In this document: one piece after another, positions 37,301 through 52,300 of the stretch
Layout: each line of letters opens with the position of its first letter
How positions within the stretch are numbered: the stretch's first letter is position 1
Assembly: GCA_902810075.1 (NCBI GenBank)
Contig: LR778135.1
Span: forward strand, 2,294,001 to 2,358,000
Length of the DNA stretch: 64,000 nt
Origin: Ruminococcaceae bacterium BL-6
GTDB lineage: Bacteria > Bacillota > Clostridia > Oscillospirales > Acutalibacteraceae
Reading direction: 5' to 3'
Made by a program: the position numbers and the translations under genes
The notes under the pieces: generated by a model
Told to the model about the DNA's origin: nothing
Database searches by the model: none
What the model saw: only the letters and a program-made list of their open reading frames with translations

Positions 37301-40300
37301 TCTGCCAGTGTATTTAATATCCATCCTCTGGTACGAATAGGAACATTAACCCCATATTTATCTGCAATCTTAACAACTAATGCACCATTTTTAATTGTAC
37401 CACCATTGATAAACGTGTTTTCCGCTTCTTTAATTGCGGCCTGTTCTTTTTTTTGTTCCTCTTCGACTTCCTTCCTGTGCTGTTCTTCACATTTAGCGCG
37501 TTTAATATTTTCTTCCTGTTGCCTAATCTTTTTAAGTTTTTGCGACAATTTATCACATGTTCCCAATTCTCCAACAAACGCAGCGCCAACAAAATCCGCA
37601 AATTTTCCGTTATTGTCTCTTGCATCGATATATCGTGTAATAGCTCTGTCTATATCCTGTTTTAAAAATGCCGCTTGTGTGACTTCATGCTTGCCATACT
37701 CGGCAATAAAAGTATTCTCTTTTGCTATCTGTTCCTTTACAAGCGGTTCGTACTCTTCGGAGGTACGACCATTGTAAATATTTTCTTTAAAATATTCTTC
37801 ACGTTTTTCAAAACTTCCATACCATTCCTTGTTAAGACGTTCACTTCCTGACCTTGTTTCAAGTTCATACTCTGTATATCCTGTCATAATAAGCCATTCT
37901 CCTACTTGAATATACAGGTAATATTTATCATCTGGATTTTTAGTATAATCCTTATTAGGTTTTCCGCTTTCAATCCACAAAGGGTATGTTACATTCCCAT
38001 CTGAAATTGTTTTAATATATTTTGCTCTAATTCTATTTCCTTTACGATTGAACATGCCGTTTATAAAAAGCGGTTTCATAAGTTTTACCCGTCCCGATTC
38101 TACAAACATCATCAACACACCTTTCATTTTAATTTTTTATTTGCTACATTACCGCCATTTCTGACGGTAAACGCTCATGTTATATTTAATACTATTTTAG
38201 TATCTCTATAAGCATCTTTCACTGTATATTTTTGTTCTTTTGCTCCAGATCCGACTCTTTGCCAATTACAAATATTTGCTCCCATATTTGCGATTAACAT
38301 ACCCAATGTAATTATATTAGTTTGGTGAATTTTATTATAACATTTTTCTGATTCTTGTTTTGCCTCTTTAATATCTCTTTGAGTATTCAGTTCAATTTCT
38401 TTTACCCTGCTATCATAATAATTAGTTTTATCATGATATTTTTTGGATAAAATTTCAATTGCTTCATTTTTATCTTTTGCAACAATCGTTATAATCATAC
38501 CGTATGACTTTTTCTTATCATCGAAACAATCAAAAATATATTTTTTCATTATGTAATTTCCTTTCTTATATTTAACTTTAATATTATTATATCACTTCTC
38601 TTTCAAATTACAATAGATTTTTAATATTTTACATCAACTTAAATGCCATTGACAAGATCAAAGAATCGTCTGTTTTCTTATCGCTACTATAAATACTTGC
38701 GACATTGTTTTCAAACTTCCAGAACGGAGCTTTACTCCATTCCAAGTATGATCCCTTGCCGCGATTAGCAAGTGTAGCCTTTGCGTTTGGATCATCGGGA
38801 ATGATACTATAGAATCCTGTTGTATCAACAACATTAACCTTTCGTATCTGTCCTATACACTCAGGCCGACAATGCGCGACGATTTCAAAGTATGGATGAT
38901 TAGCACAATACTTTTTCAACTGAGAAAGATTCTTAATCATAGCTTATTCTCCTTTTTAATGTTTTGTTTAAGTTTTTAACTGCCCGTTCTTTTCCTTTAA
39001 AACTCGTTGCAAATTCACCCGTTTTAGTATCTTGTGCAACGCAAAGATTATTAACCCCACCTTTATAGTTTTCATAAAAAGTAACGATCATGGTGATATG
39101 CCTCCTTATTCAAGCTCTTCAATTTCACATCCATTATCACGCATTTCACGAGGAATAATTTCGTCTGGATAGGCGCTAATTTCTGTACCATTTTCAAATT
39201 TAATCTTCCACATCGGAAGATAGCTTAGATCAATATGATTTTCTGTTTCTCTGCCTACAACTGTAAATGGTTTACCTATCAACTCTGGAAAATCTCCGCC
39301 TTGTGCCCAAAATACTTTTGAAAATCCTTCTTTCTCATAAAGATCAAAACAATGATTTACAAATTCTCTTTCCTGCTCTTTTGTCATTTCGTCTCTATCC
39401 ATTGGGTACGCTTTATCAAGCTCTTTCCATGTGTTCATAATTCATTCTCCTTTTGATAGCATTCTTTGCACACCAATCCACCTATTTTTTTAGAATATAT
39501 GGATTCCTTTATTGGTTTGCCACAAGATTCACAGAAATGATACCCTTCGATATCACATTCGGGACAAAAAGCCTCATCTGAATTATATTCGATTCCACAA
39601 TTCGGACATTTACTCATCTTATAACATACCCTTTCTCAATAGCAAATATGGATTTTATTCAGCGTTTAATTACCATTTGTTGTTAAACAAACTTCCCTTA
39701 ATAGGATTATTTTCTGCCGTTATTACAATCTTTGCTGCACCTTTGGGAATTACCATATTTGCAACATATTCTGTTAATGAATCTGTAAATTGTTCTACAA
39801 GTCTTCTTCCTGCTTGATTATCTGTAATATAAACTGTTTTATCTGATATAGGCGGTTGACTTTCTGATTGTCCAGAAGCGTATTGACATACATTGAAGTA
39901 AATTGTTTTGCCATCAATCCATGGGAAAAAACGTACCTTATAGCATCTTATCCATTTATCTATTTCCATTATGTATCAATCCTTTCAATCTGTTCATTGT
40001 TTATGTTCTTAAAATCTAGCAGACAATCCTTGTTCTTTCTTTCCGCTACTATTGCAACGCACTAACAGGGATTGTCAACTAAAATGTGGCTGCTGTTCTT
40101 GAAATTCAAGCGGATTCTTCTTCGTTATGTTCTTGCTTTGCAATTTCCTTTAGCACAAGTCTAGCATCATACTTTGCATTATTGGTTAGCTGCCTTTGCC
40201 ATGCGCTATTATAAGGACTCCACCTAAATCCGTGAGACTTCAAAACACTTCTAATATCGTCTGACGGTTTACTATCAAATATAAGCTGCAAACGCATGAT

Positions 40301-43300
40301 ATCAGTGTTTTCAATAACCTTACAAACAGAAGTATTATATTGCTCTGTCGTTTCTGCTGTTGGCTTTGCTTTTACCTTTTCAAGCTGTGCAATGCGCTGT
40401 TGTACATTACGGATATTCTGGCCTAAGTTCTGTAAAATATAGGGCGCGTGAATTGATTCACCTTTTGCTTTTAGCTGTTTGTTTTCAGTTTTGATCTGTT
40501 CACGCTCTGCCTGCAACTTTTCAAGTTTAGTTTTCAACTGTTCCAGCGCATCACTATCCCCGGATTTAATAACATTTTTATGATAACCGGAAAGCAAGTC
40601 TTGAATCTGATCTGGAATAGCTTTAATATATTGATATTCTTCCATGTGTTTATCCTGTGCTCTATTCTGTTTTTCTTTTTTACGTACAGGGAAATTACTC
40701 CCTCCAGTAATCAAAACAGATGGACACATCATATCAATCCGATATCCTTTGTTAATCCATTCCGCAAATTTTTTAGCATAACGATCCGCAAGAAGTAAAG
40801 CACGGGAAAGATACTGCGGCCTTGTTTTTGCAATTTGCTTTACCATAGTATAAACTTCATCAACGGAACGTTTATAATTGTTTGTTTCACTATTTGGTAC
40901 ATAATCAAACATACTCCAAAATGATCTACTTGTTTTCGCGTCCTGTTCATTAATTGGATAGTAATGCGATTCAATTTCTTTCGGTTCAATTGTGTTATTT
41001 TTTATTGATTCTACTATCGGTTCACCGGTTCCAAAAATAGTTTTTAACTGTACTGTCGGATCAACTTTGAAAAGGAAACCTTTTTTAAAACGGGAATAAT
41101 AGCCACCAATATTTTTAATTTGATTATTAATGGTTTGATATTCTTCCCTGCTAACTTTTTCAGAAAGTTTAACAACATAAATTTTTGAATTGTCGCGTGT
41201 GTCAACATCCTCAGAAACAGTATAGGAAATAGCTTTCTTTTTCTCCTGCGGCTTCTCTACCGCATTTTCTTCTACTTCTGATGTAGTCTCATGATCTTCC
41301 TGTTTATTCGCTTCTGAGGCCCTATGCGCCTGTTCTGCTTTTGCTTTTAGTTGCTCCCCTATCGTTGTTTCTTTCCGTTCCATTACTTCTATATCTCCAT
41401 CATGAAAAAGCTGTTTCATAGTATCGGCATTAAAGTATAGATGAATTGGCGCAAACTGATAATACCCGTTTACGTTGTCTGCTATAGGTTCGCCGCGCTG
41501 TCCTATAATGTGTAAACTAACTTTCCCATCTTTTGAAATGTCTTCAATTAGATATTTTCCACCAATAGTATTAATATGACCTACCAATAAAACACGCTGT
41601 TTGAAATGTATATAAAGTCCTGTTTTAACTTCCTGCGATTCCGTTTTAACAAAGCTATATACTTTTGTTTTAGCTGTTTCGCCTTTAACATAAGCTGTTA
41701 CTTCCTGCGCTGCGGCTTTTAATTGATTTTTACCGATAATAGTATAAATCATATCAGAATTCCGAGAAATAGAGTTTTTGTCAAGAAAGAAGATATTATA
41801 CTTTGTATTTGCTTTTTCTCCGTTCTGTTTAACCTTTTTAAGACAAAATGAATCTTCGGAATATGCGCTTTCTACAATATAGATTCCGTTATCGTTCTTA
41901 ACTTTTGCGTGAATGATCTGAATATATTGATCTTTTTCAATCGTGATTCCGTTTATATCTTTCATTGCGTATCACTCCAATTTTAATATTTTACTTTAAT
42001 CCTCATTTATACGCGCCCATACAGACGCGCATAGTCAAGATTAAAGATAATGTTTCATCATATCAATAGTATTTTTTAATTCACGTTCTACTCCCCTCCA
42101 ATTTTCAACATTTCCATACGGCCAATCAAAATTATTTTCAAAAGGAATTTCATCTTCCTTTAATGCAATAGCTTTTTTGTACCACTTCAAACGCTGTTCA
42201 AGACAATTTAATATCTTATTCATTTCCTATTCCTCCATCAAAAATCAGATAAGCAGGATAAGCCTTTTTCAAGTCTTTAAAATTGCGCGGATCAAAAGAA
42301 GTATATTTACTTTCCCTAATTTGTGTAATTCCTGCGGCTTTCTGTTCATCCGTTGCTGGTTTAATATTATATATAATGCTTTCTGTATCAATATCAACCC
42401 AGCCGCGATAAATGGCAAACGGAACGTTATAACTGATATTAGAGATACACAACTTTTTTTGCGTTTTGGTTTGTGATAAATTTTCACACCGTACATATCA
42501 GTAGGGCAATTTTGGTAGTGTTTAGATTGTTCTGCATAATCAAAAATAGTTTGTACTGCCCACATACCGCCGAATTCAGATTCAGAAACAAGGGTGATTT
42601 TATCTCCCTACTTCAAACCGGAATTGATAACCTGTTCATATTTATCCATAGCGTTATCTCCTTTCATACGGTTTAATATTTTACTATGCGCTAAAACTAA
42701 ACTGTTTATAGCATTTTCATAAAATCATCGTTACAGTATCCGCATTGCATAGCAACCCATGTATTATTTACTTCTGTTTCCGTTCCGTCAAAATAAGAAT
42801 ACCAGTGTTTTCCGTCAACAGAATATTTGATACTGCTCTTCAATTTACGAAATTTAATACTGTTCATCATGCAATCTCCCTTAATTCTGTTTTGAGCATT
42901 TTAATAAATTCGTCAATGCTAATATCCCATACTTTATTAACATCGTTTGTTTTATAGTCTGTTCTATATGCTACAATTCGTGCGGCCTTTTCAACATTTT
43001 CTTTATAGAGAAAACCACAAAAACAATAAGGATCAAAAGCCTTTTTATACAACTTAATCATTGCGTTAATACAAGTGTTTAATCTTTTATAGGAAAAGCG
43101 TTCAAAGTCAATTGTAGAATTATTTTTATCTTTCAGTTCAACAATAAAAGTCTGCTCTTTCATGATTCATCCCCCTTTCAAAATTTGAAGTAGGGATCAT
43201 TGACTACATAATCGGAATGTGTTGCAAGATAGGCTTTAATTTTATTGTTGTTCTGATACTGTTCCCATGCTGGACTACAGCCCTTATAACGTACAAAAGC

Positions 43301-46300
43301 AATTGGATATTTTCCTAAAGTATCAATAGCGTAAATTCTTTCAATAGGTAAATTCATTATATATTGCTCTTTCTGTTCTTGTTATTAGTATTCGCTATTC
43401 AGTTAATTATCAATAGAATTTTTAGAATATTAGCTTAATGCCATGTATTACAGCTAAATTTTTTCAATTTTTCCATTGCTTCCTTTTCTGTTTCATATAA
43501 AGAAACAAAGTAAACGAAATTGTTTTCATAATCGGCAGACAAAGTTAATAGAAAATCGACTTGCTTTTCCTTTGCTCCTTTATATGGAAAATGCCGGCCT
43601 TCCTTGATTGTTGCCGTATTTCCAAAATCATCATGAAAAGTTTTAATTAACATAGCTTATCACTCCTATTTAGTATTTTTAGCTCTCATATCAGCGCACA
43701 ATGTTTTGTAATGTTTAGTAATATTTGTTATGCGCTGTTATCAGAATTAAACCGGAAGTCTTTCACCAATTTCAGCATAGTTTCCAGCAATAAAAGGATG
43801 ATTTTTATATTGTTCATAATTTTTAATGATACATTGTTTAATAATATCAATATTAATGCGCTTGTGTGTTGTCTGAAATTTTGTAGCATAGTATTTGTCA
43901 AACATATAAAGAATTTTTTCAAGTGATAATCCGTTGATATCTGCATCAGAAAATAAGACATTGTATGCCATTTTCTGTTCTATAATATGTGGAAAATTTT
44001 TCTTCGCTTCTGAAATTGTACTACAATACATTATCTGTTCACCCTTTCTATATTTTTGGCATTGCCTTAATTGTACCCATGATATTATAAAAATTAAAAT
44101 CTGCCTTTAGGCTTGCTAATAAACTTTCAAAAACAAAACTGTTCATAAATTTGTGCGGATAAATGAGATATGATCCGTAATACTCTTTCGCTTGACCATT
44201 TGTAATTGCCATTTGTAATAAGTTGTTCATTGTGTATTACTCCTTCTGTCCTGTTCATGGTATTAGTATATCACGTTTTTAGTAATATACAATATGGTTT
44301 AGAAATATTTGTTTAACCGTAAACTGTTCCCAGAAGTTTGTCAAGTCTCTTTGTGATCTGCCATCCAATGCCCTTAGATTTTACTTGTAAACCGCAAATA
44401 ATACAAATATCAGCAACATCTTTAGTAATTGTAGTAGTTGATTGACCGTTTTTTAATGTTGTAATATCTTGTATTTCTTCTCTTACGTACAACGGATAAT
44501 TTATTCCGTTTAATTTTTTACCATCTTCTAAAATAGAAACCGCCTTTTCAAAACTGTTAAACTTTTTCATAATATAATAACGCTCCTTTTAATAATATTT
44601 AGTTTACTCATTAGCTAATATTAGTTGTCTGATCTTTTCGTTCCCTTCAATGTTGCGACTAGCTAACATGATATAAACGTTGTGTAAATTATTTAGTTCA
44701 AATGTTATTTTATCTTTGTTACCTGAAAATTTAGCTTTTTGAAAATCCCAAATTGCATTTGATACTATTTGTTTATAATCTGATTTTGTCATTAATATTA
44801 TCCCCTTTTAATTTTATTTGTTTTAACCCTCATGCAAGCGCATAATCATTGAATATGCGGCATTATGCGCTTATTATCAGGGTTAAAAGTTATTTGCTAA
44901 TACCGCAAAGCGTACCAATAGCGTACATATATAACCATTGTTCAACCTGTTCTTTTGTTTTTCCTGCTCTGATCTGTTTCATCATTTCATCTTGAATTTT
45001 AGAATCTTTTGCCATTTCTGCGGCACGTTCTCCAATAAGTTTGTATGCTTCTGAATTATTCATATTTATCGCTTCTTCCTGTCTTATTTTAGGCGATAGA
45101 ATTCACCTTTTATATAGTTCTGTTCTTAGTTTTTCATCTGTTCCGTATTTCATTTCAATATAATTTAAAGGTGTTCTTTGTTCCTGTTCTATCACTTTAC
45201 CACAACGTTCTGTAATTGTAAATAACGGCATATCTGCAATAGTTTTATAAATATTTGAATATTGATCTTTTAGATTATTGTATTGCTGTTGATATATCGG
45301 TAATAATTGCTTACCATCTAAAATATGAGAATGTAGTTCTGCAAAATTTAGAAAATTCTCAAAGTCGTTCTTTGTTTTAAAAGTTTGTTTGATCCATTTA
45401 GATATTGCCATCTTTGTACTTAAATTCATTGTAAATACTTCCTTTCGCTGTTCTCGGTTTATAGATTTATACCGTTTCTTCTGTTGACAAGATTTTATAT
45501 ACATCATGTCTATAGACTTCATGGAAATCGTGTCTTGCTTCTGATTCTGTATTGGCTGCGAATGTATCGCTTCCAATTGTTTTATTACTTCTCTGAAAAG
45601 TGACTTTAAAATTTTTCATACTCTAAACACGCCTTTCTGTTCATTGAATTGATTTATTAATTACTCCATGAAGGGCAGAACCGGAATTAATAGAATGTTC
45701 TGCCCTATTGTGCAGGAATTAATTTATTTTGTATAATAAGCACATGGAATTTCATACCACATTACATGATCAATATTGTCTTTGAATGTGGTTACTTGTT
45801 TTGGATAGTCATATTCTTTGACAAGCTTATCGGAAATAGGATTTTTGCGGAGATACAAGTCACTTTCATGATGATCAATATCTTTGCTATCCATAAGTTT
45901 TAAAGCCTGTTCATAAATGTTCATCATAATAAAACCCACCTTTTCATTTTTAATTTTTAGCACTCTATAGAACGTATAACGCGCTGTTCTTGAAATACGG
46001 GAATATTATACGCTCTAACAATGCTAATGTAAATTATTCCATTAGTAAATTATCAAGATAATATTTCACATCATTACTATGGTTTTTCAGCCAATCGGGA
46101 AAATGATTTTCAAATGTTGTTTCATTTTTCATAGTTTCTTCTATTCCCTGTTCTTTCATTTCCTCAATAAAGTCTTCCCAAAAGTAATCTTCTACATCAA
46201 TACAATCGAATAAATGACCTTTATATTTGATTTCAGGATCAGCCCAAGTATTATGATAAATAAACTCAATTCCTTCAATACCACACCATAGCTTTTTAGG

Positions 46301-49300
46301 TGGTTTGTGCTGTTTCAAATAGGAATAAAGTATTTTAATTTGTTCCCATTCTTTACTTTTTGTCATTGTAAATACTTCCTTTCGCTGTTTATGGTTTAGA
46401 TTTATTTGTTATACCATTAATAAGCACACCTTTCAAAATGTATTTGCGGCTGCTTATTAACAGTATAACTCATTGGATCGGTTTACACTCATAATTAAAA
46501 ATCGCTCTGCTATTGGTTAAAATCTTGATAAATACTGTTTTTCTGTTACTTCATCTATTTCTATTTCAAAATTCCATTCTTCTTTTGCATCTTTGACTTC
46601 TTGAGAATTTTTAGTAATTTTCCATGGTTTTACATTTTCGTTTTTTGCTATTTCGTCAACTCCTGTTTGATAAAAATCAATTATCATTTTCAACGCCTGA
46701 TTTTTCCAATGCGAGGATAATTCAATATATTTCATAATATGATATCCTTTCAAATATATTACAGGGCGATTCTTAATTACAAGTGTAAACTGTTTCCAGT
46801 ATGCAGATATTCAGCCGTCTGCATTCGCTGTTGTCTACCTTTTGATCTATCGGTATTAACTGCCGGTGATTGCTTCGCAGGATCACGCCCATTTTATTTT
46901 GTTGTCAATGTACGTTTGCGGAATTTTACGGCATCCGCTACCATCTGTATCTCTTTTGAACTGTCTATATATTACCATACCTATGAATCCGATTCAAGGT
47001 TGATATAAGACGATTTCAAGCCGTATTTTAATATTTTAATTGGCACACTACATATGGTATGACTTATGAGATAATAGGTACATTTGCCCTATATGTGGTA
47101 TGTATAAATATTAAATCAGATTGCATAAATGTATAAAACGGAGAAAACAAGAGATATTTTAAGATTGAGGAAGATAAAATAATCTACCACTTTGCGGGAA
47201 TATACGATTGATTCGTGGGATTGACTACCCAAAACAAGGATATTTTAGGGATGATCTACCACTACAATATATGGTATATGTTGATACGATAAACGGGAAA
47301 TTGACCATAGATATGGTAGTAATAGATGAATTGGATTATGTGGATAAAGAAAATAAATGGGAAGAATCGGAAAATATTGAAATGAATAAAAATTCTTTTT
47401 GGACGAAAAAAGAGGAAGTAATGTATACTAAAATGGTATAGTTTGATATGTGATATGGTACTAAGTGATACTATATAGGTATTCATAGTATGATGGTATG
47501 ATTTAATACATACTAAAATGGTATGGTTTAATGTATACTTAAATGGTATGATTTAATTGTATACTGAAAAGGTATGGTTTTATTGTATACCAATTCAGTA
47601 TGATTTATCTAGTATTGAAAACTAGATGATATAATTATATATATTACATTTGATATATGACAATGAATATTACATATTGTAATATTAAATATAATTATAC
47701 GGTTTGTATTATATAGTTAATTAGTATGATATATAGTTTTAAATACTAGATTGTATTATTATTTATATTATGTATTACTACTATTTGTATTATATGTAGT
47801 ATTATATACTAGATGTTGTAATTCATAGAACTAAATAGCTTTGTATCAACCCGAAGCATATAATACCACAAAAGCATTAAATTCCCATTTCATCCCAATT
47901 TGTTTTATTCTAATTCAGATAAATTATTATATTTCCAATATAGCATTTCAACTTCCGCTTCCCCCAAAAGAGGAAGTTAATTTCCATATAGGCATTATGT
48001 TTCCTGCCCTACCGGGGGCTGATTTACATTCTTTTTTAGAATTATTTTTGCCAACAACTTATAGCTCTTTAATCTCACTCATCCAAATAAAATCAACTAC
48101 CGAAATCCTAAAATTTTTTCGATTTTAATTTCGATAAAGAATAATTATTCAGTTAAAAATAAATTTACTTTTTATAATATCTACAAAAATAGTATATTTA
48201 TAATTTAATTTTTCTTCAATTTTTTCCCGATTATTTCTATCTTTTTCTCCGAAATCTCAATTTATTCCAAATTATCACATATAATTTATATCATTTAAAA
48301 TACACACTTTTTCATTTATTCTTATTCTACCTATTAAAATTGTTATTCTGTCGAATAGTTAAATACTTCTTTTCTTTCTCTGTCTCCACTCTCTGATCCT
48401 TTTTGCATTATAACTACACATAGATTGTTTATAGATACATTTCTTATAAGGCAAATAACTGTTCAATGCCTTAACAGATAATCCTAATTTATCAGCAATT
48501 CCTTCTTTTGATAATCCATGTGAAATATAAAACAAAATTTGTCTTGATTTTTCAGACTGTATATAACCTGAAGTAATAAGAAGTCTGCGTACTTTCTGCG
48601 GACTCATTTTTACTATACGAGCAACAGCATTAATACTATGTTTTTCATCATACAATTTAATTACATCATCCATAATAGCCATATTCATCACCAATTTTAA
48701 TATACCACAAGATTAAATTATCGTCAATTACAACTTACATGTTTTTATTGTCAAATAATAAATAAATTTCAGTATAACTTATTCACTAATGAAATTACAC
48801 CACCAACGATAGTCAAACTACAAAATATAATATTAAACAAATAAAATTATTATTAAAACACTATCTTAAACTAAAGTACAACTTAACTATTCAAAATGAA
48901 AAGAATTAATAAATCTCTTTCTCACAAATAATGAAATTACGTTAAAATAAGATTAGATCAAAATCTATTATTATAATCAATAAATCTTTACCCATACTAT
49001 TCAAATATGAAATTATACTAACCAATATGGTTACTTTGTAAAACATAATATTAAATAAATAAAATTACTGTCAAATTCACGTTCTAATCGTTATCTGAAT
49101 ACTACAGATCTACAACGACTAACATTCAGAAAATTGTAATTTCACCAACTGTATAACTACTACAAATTTTTATTATTATAATAAATAAATTTCTATATTA
49201 CTTGCTAAGACATAAAATTATACTATCACTATCAATTAGATTAAGAATTATTATATTAAATAAATAATTCTACTGTTAAAACGCAATGCTAACATTATAG

Positions 49301-52300
49301 CACTAATCTACAGATTATCGCAAAGCTAAAAATAATAAAATATGCTATGCATTCCCCTCTATCTAGGGTTGGGTTTGGGGCGTTAGCCCCATTATTTTAA
49401 GGCCGGAACCTTGTGAACGTAGTGAATAAGGGTCCGTCAGGTATGGGCGATAGCCCATCATATATTCTTTGTTTCAATACAATAAACTAAAAATGAAATT
49501 TAGAAAGAAATAGAGAAAGAAAGTAACATAAAGAAAGATATAAAGAAAGAGTATATATTATTATATATTATATATAACTATAGTATCCCTATAACTTATA
49601 GTTTTAGAGATATATTAATATTTATTTATATATTATAATATTATTACTTATGTCTAATACTATTAGTTTATCTATAACTATTAGTTTATTTATATACTAA
49701 CATAAATATTAATTATTTTTTCAAACTTTAAAAATTAAATTATTTTCCGATATAGAAATATTTTGAATATATTTTTCCTGTTAATTGTTTGTTTTTGTCT
49801 TTTGTTTATAGAAAAATTTGTTTTTTAATTTTTACTCTTCTACCTTTAGGTTTCTTGGAATAGCAAGAAACCTAATCTTGCCGTTTGAAAAATTTTTATT
49901 TTCATATACTAAAATATTAAATTTACTTGATATTATCCTATTTTAGGTGTATAATTAAATTAAAAGATAAAGATTAAAGGAGTTGATCAGATGGAAAGTT
50001 TAGCATTTCAAGATAACATCATTGATTTTAATGCGATTAAGGAAAATAAAAATATTAACATCCTTCCTGCTGTTTATCCAATTCAAAGTGATGTAGTTCA
50101 GGAACATTCTGCCGAACCCATTAAGTCAGTGAAAGATATTAAACGTATTATACACTATTTTCTTAATCAAAAGCAATATCGTAATCTCATGTTGTTTGTA
50201 GTTGGTATTTGTACTGGTTTAAGGTGTTCAGATCTAAGGATGTTAAAGTTTTCTGATTTTATTAATTCTGATTTGACATATAAAGATGAATTAATTATTT
50301 TTGAGATCAAAACCAGAAATACCAGAAAACAAGCTAAGAACAGACATATCTATATTAACGATATGATTAAATGGGCTATTTCGCTTTATTTGAAGCATAG
50401 TTATCATATTCATCTTGACAACTACCTTTTTCGTAGTGAATCCAATAATGGGTATGATAAGAATCAGCCTATGACCAGAAGGGCAATTGAGAATGTATTG
50501 AAAAGTGTTACTAAAAAATTACACATTGATGTAAGGGCTGGAACACATCTATTGAGAAAAACTTTTTCTTATCAGACTATTGCACAGAGTAAAGATAAAA
50601 CCAGATCATTGCAAATTCTTCAAATGTTGTTAGGACATAGTTCTGAAAGTTGTACTTTGAGGTATGCTGGAATTACAGAAGATGAACTTAATGAACAATA
50701 CAAAGATTTGTCTTTTGGACTGAATGATATTATAAAGGTCAAGGGCTGGTAAGGTTTAAAAAACAAAACCTTACCTTGAGTCCGCTATCGCGTTCTCACA
50801 TTGTATACTAAAATATTAAATTAAATTGATTTTAGTAATTGTAAGTGGTAAGATTGAAATAGGAGGTGAAAAAATAATTTTAAACAGAAAGTTTGATTTT
50901 AATTATAATAGAGAAAATTAAAATAACAGTTAAAGATAAGAAGGAAAATAAGGGGTGTGAAACGTGAAAATCCGCATGAATACTAGTTAAAATAGCACTT
51001 TTTGGATTCCACGAAATGGCGACCTATTTATGGGCCAAAAACACTAAAAAATGTGATGTAGCCTGAATTTATTGCAAATTTTCCATTTTCCACGAAATGG
51101 CGGTTAGAGAGGGTATTGTGTAATTAAATGAAAAAATTAATTCCAAAAATGATTAATGGTAAAAAATATAATATAGTTGAAGGTACTGGTGAGGTTGTAG
51201 ATTTTAATGAACCGTTTTATGCAGAGTCAGAAATAGAACGGCAACAAAAAATAGATGCCGTTAAAAAAAAGCAAAATAGAGAATTCCAATTATTAAGAAT
51301 TAATGATCAATATAAAGATTATGGAAGTTTCATATGGGCCATTTACTCTATGTCTAAAAGAAATTACGATAAATTAAAGCCAAGTAATTTGGCAAGACTT
51401 ATGTTTATTTCTACATATTTAAATTATAATGGATTTTTAGAAATTAAGAATAATGTACCAATGACGAAAAATGATTTAAAAGGGCTTATGAAACTTTCTA
51501 ATGGAGAATTTTATAATTTTATCAATGAATTGAGTGTTCATAAAATATTGTATACTAAAAAAGATAAATTATTTATTAATCCAAATTTGTTTATTAAAGG
51601 AAAACTTAAATCTGAATTAGTTGGAGAAATATATGCCAATCAGCAAGTGATTACAAGAATTTATATAAATGCTGTTAGAAAATTATATAATAGGGCTACT
51701 CCCTGTTCGCACAAAACTTTAAGTTATATATTTCAAGTTATGCCATTTGTTAATAGACAATATAATATTGTTTGTTTTAATCCATTGGAAGAAAATCCAG
51801 ACAAGATTAGAGCTATGAGTTTTGGGGAATTTTGTGACGCTATTGGCTATAATAGAGATCATTCACGACGACTGTATAATGTTATGTTTAAGCCTAAGTT
51901 TATGGTTGGCAAAGAGGAAAAATGTGCTATTAAATATTTTTCAGGTGAGGACTCTAAATTATTAAATAATCATATAATCGTAAATCCGCGAGTATATTAC
52001 GCTGGAAATATATGGTGGAAGGTTGAATGGATTGGAAAATTCTAATGATCCTATTATGGGAGTATATAAAATAGAGAATATTAAAAATCACAAAGTTTAC
52101 ATAGGAAGCAGTAAAAATATTAAAAATAGATGGAAACAACATTTGTATAGTCTAAAAACTAATACCCATCATTCTATAAAATTACAAAGTTGTTATAATA
52201 AATTAAAAGATAAAAGTATTTTACAATTTAGCATTGTTGAAATTGTAGATGATAAAACTAAATTAAAGGAACGAGAGCAGTATTACATAAACTTATATGA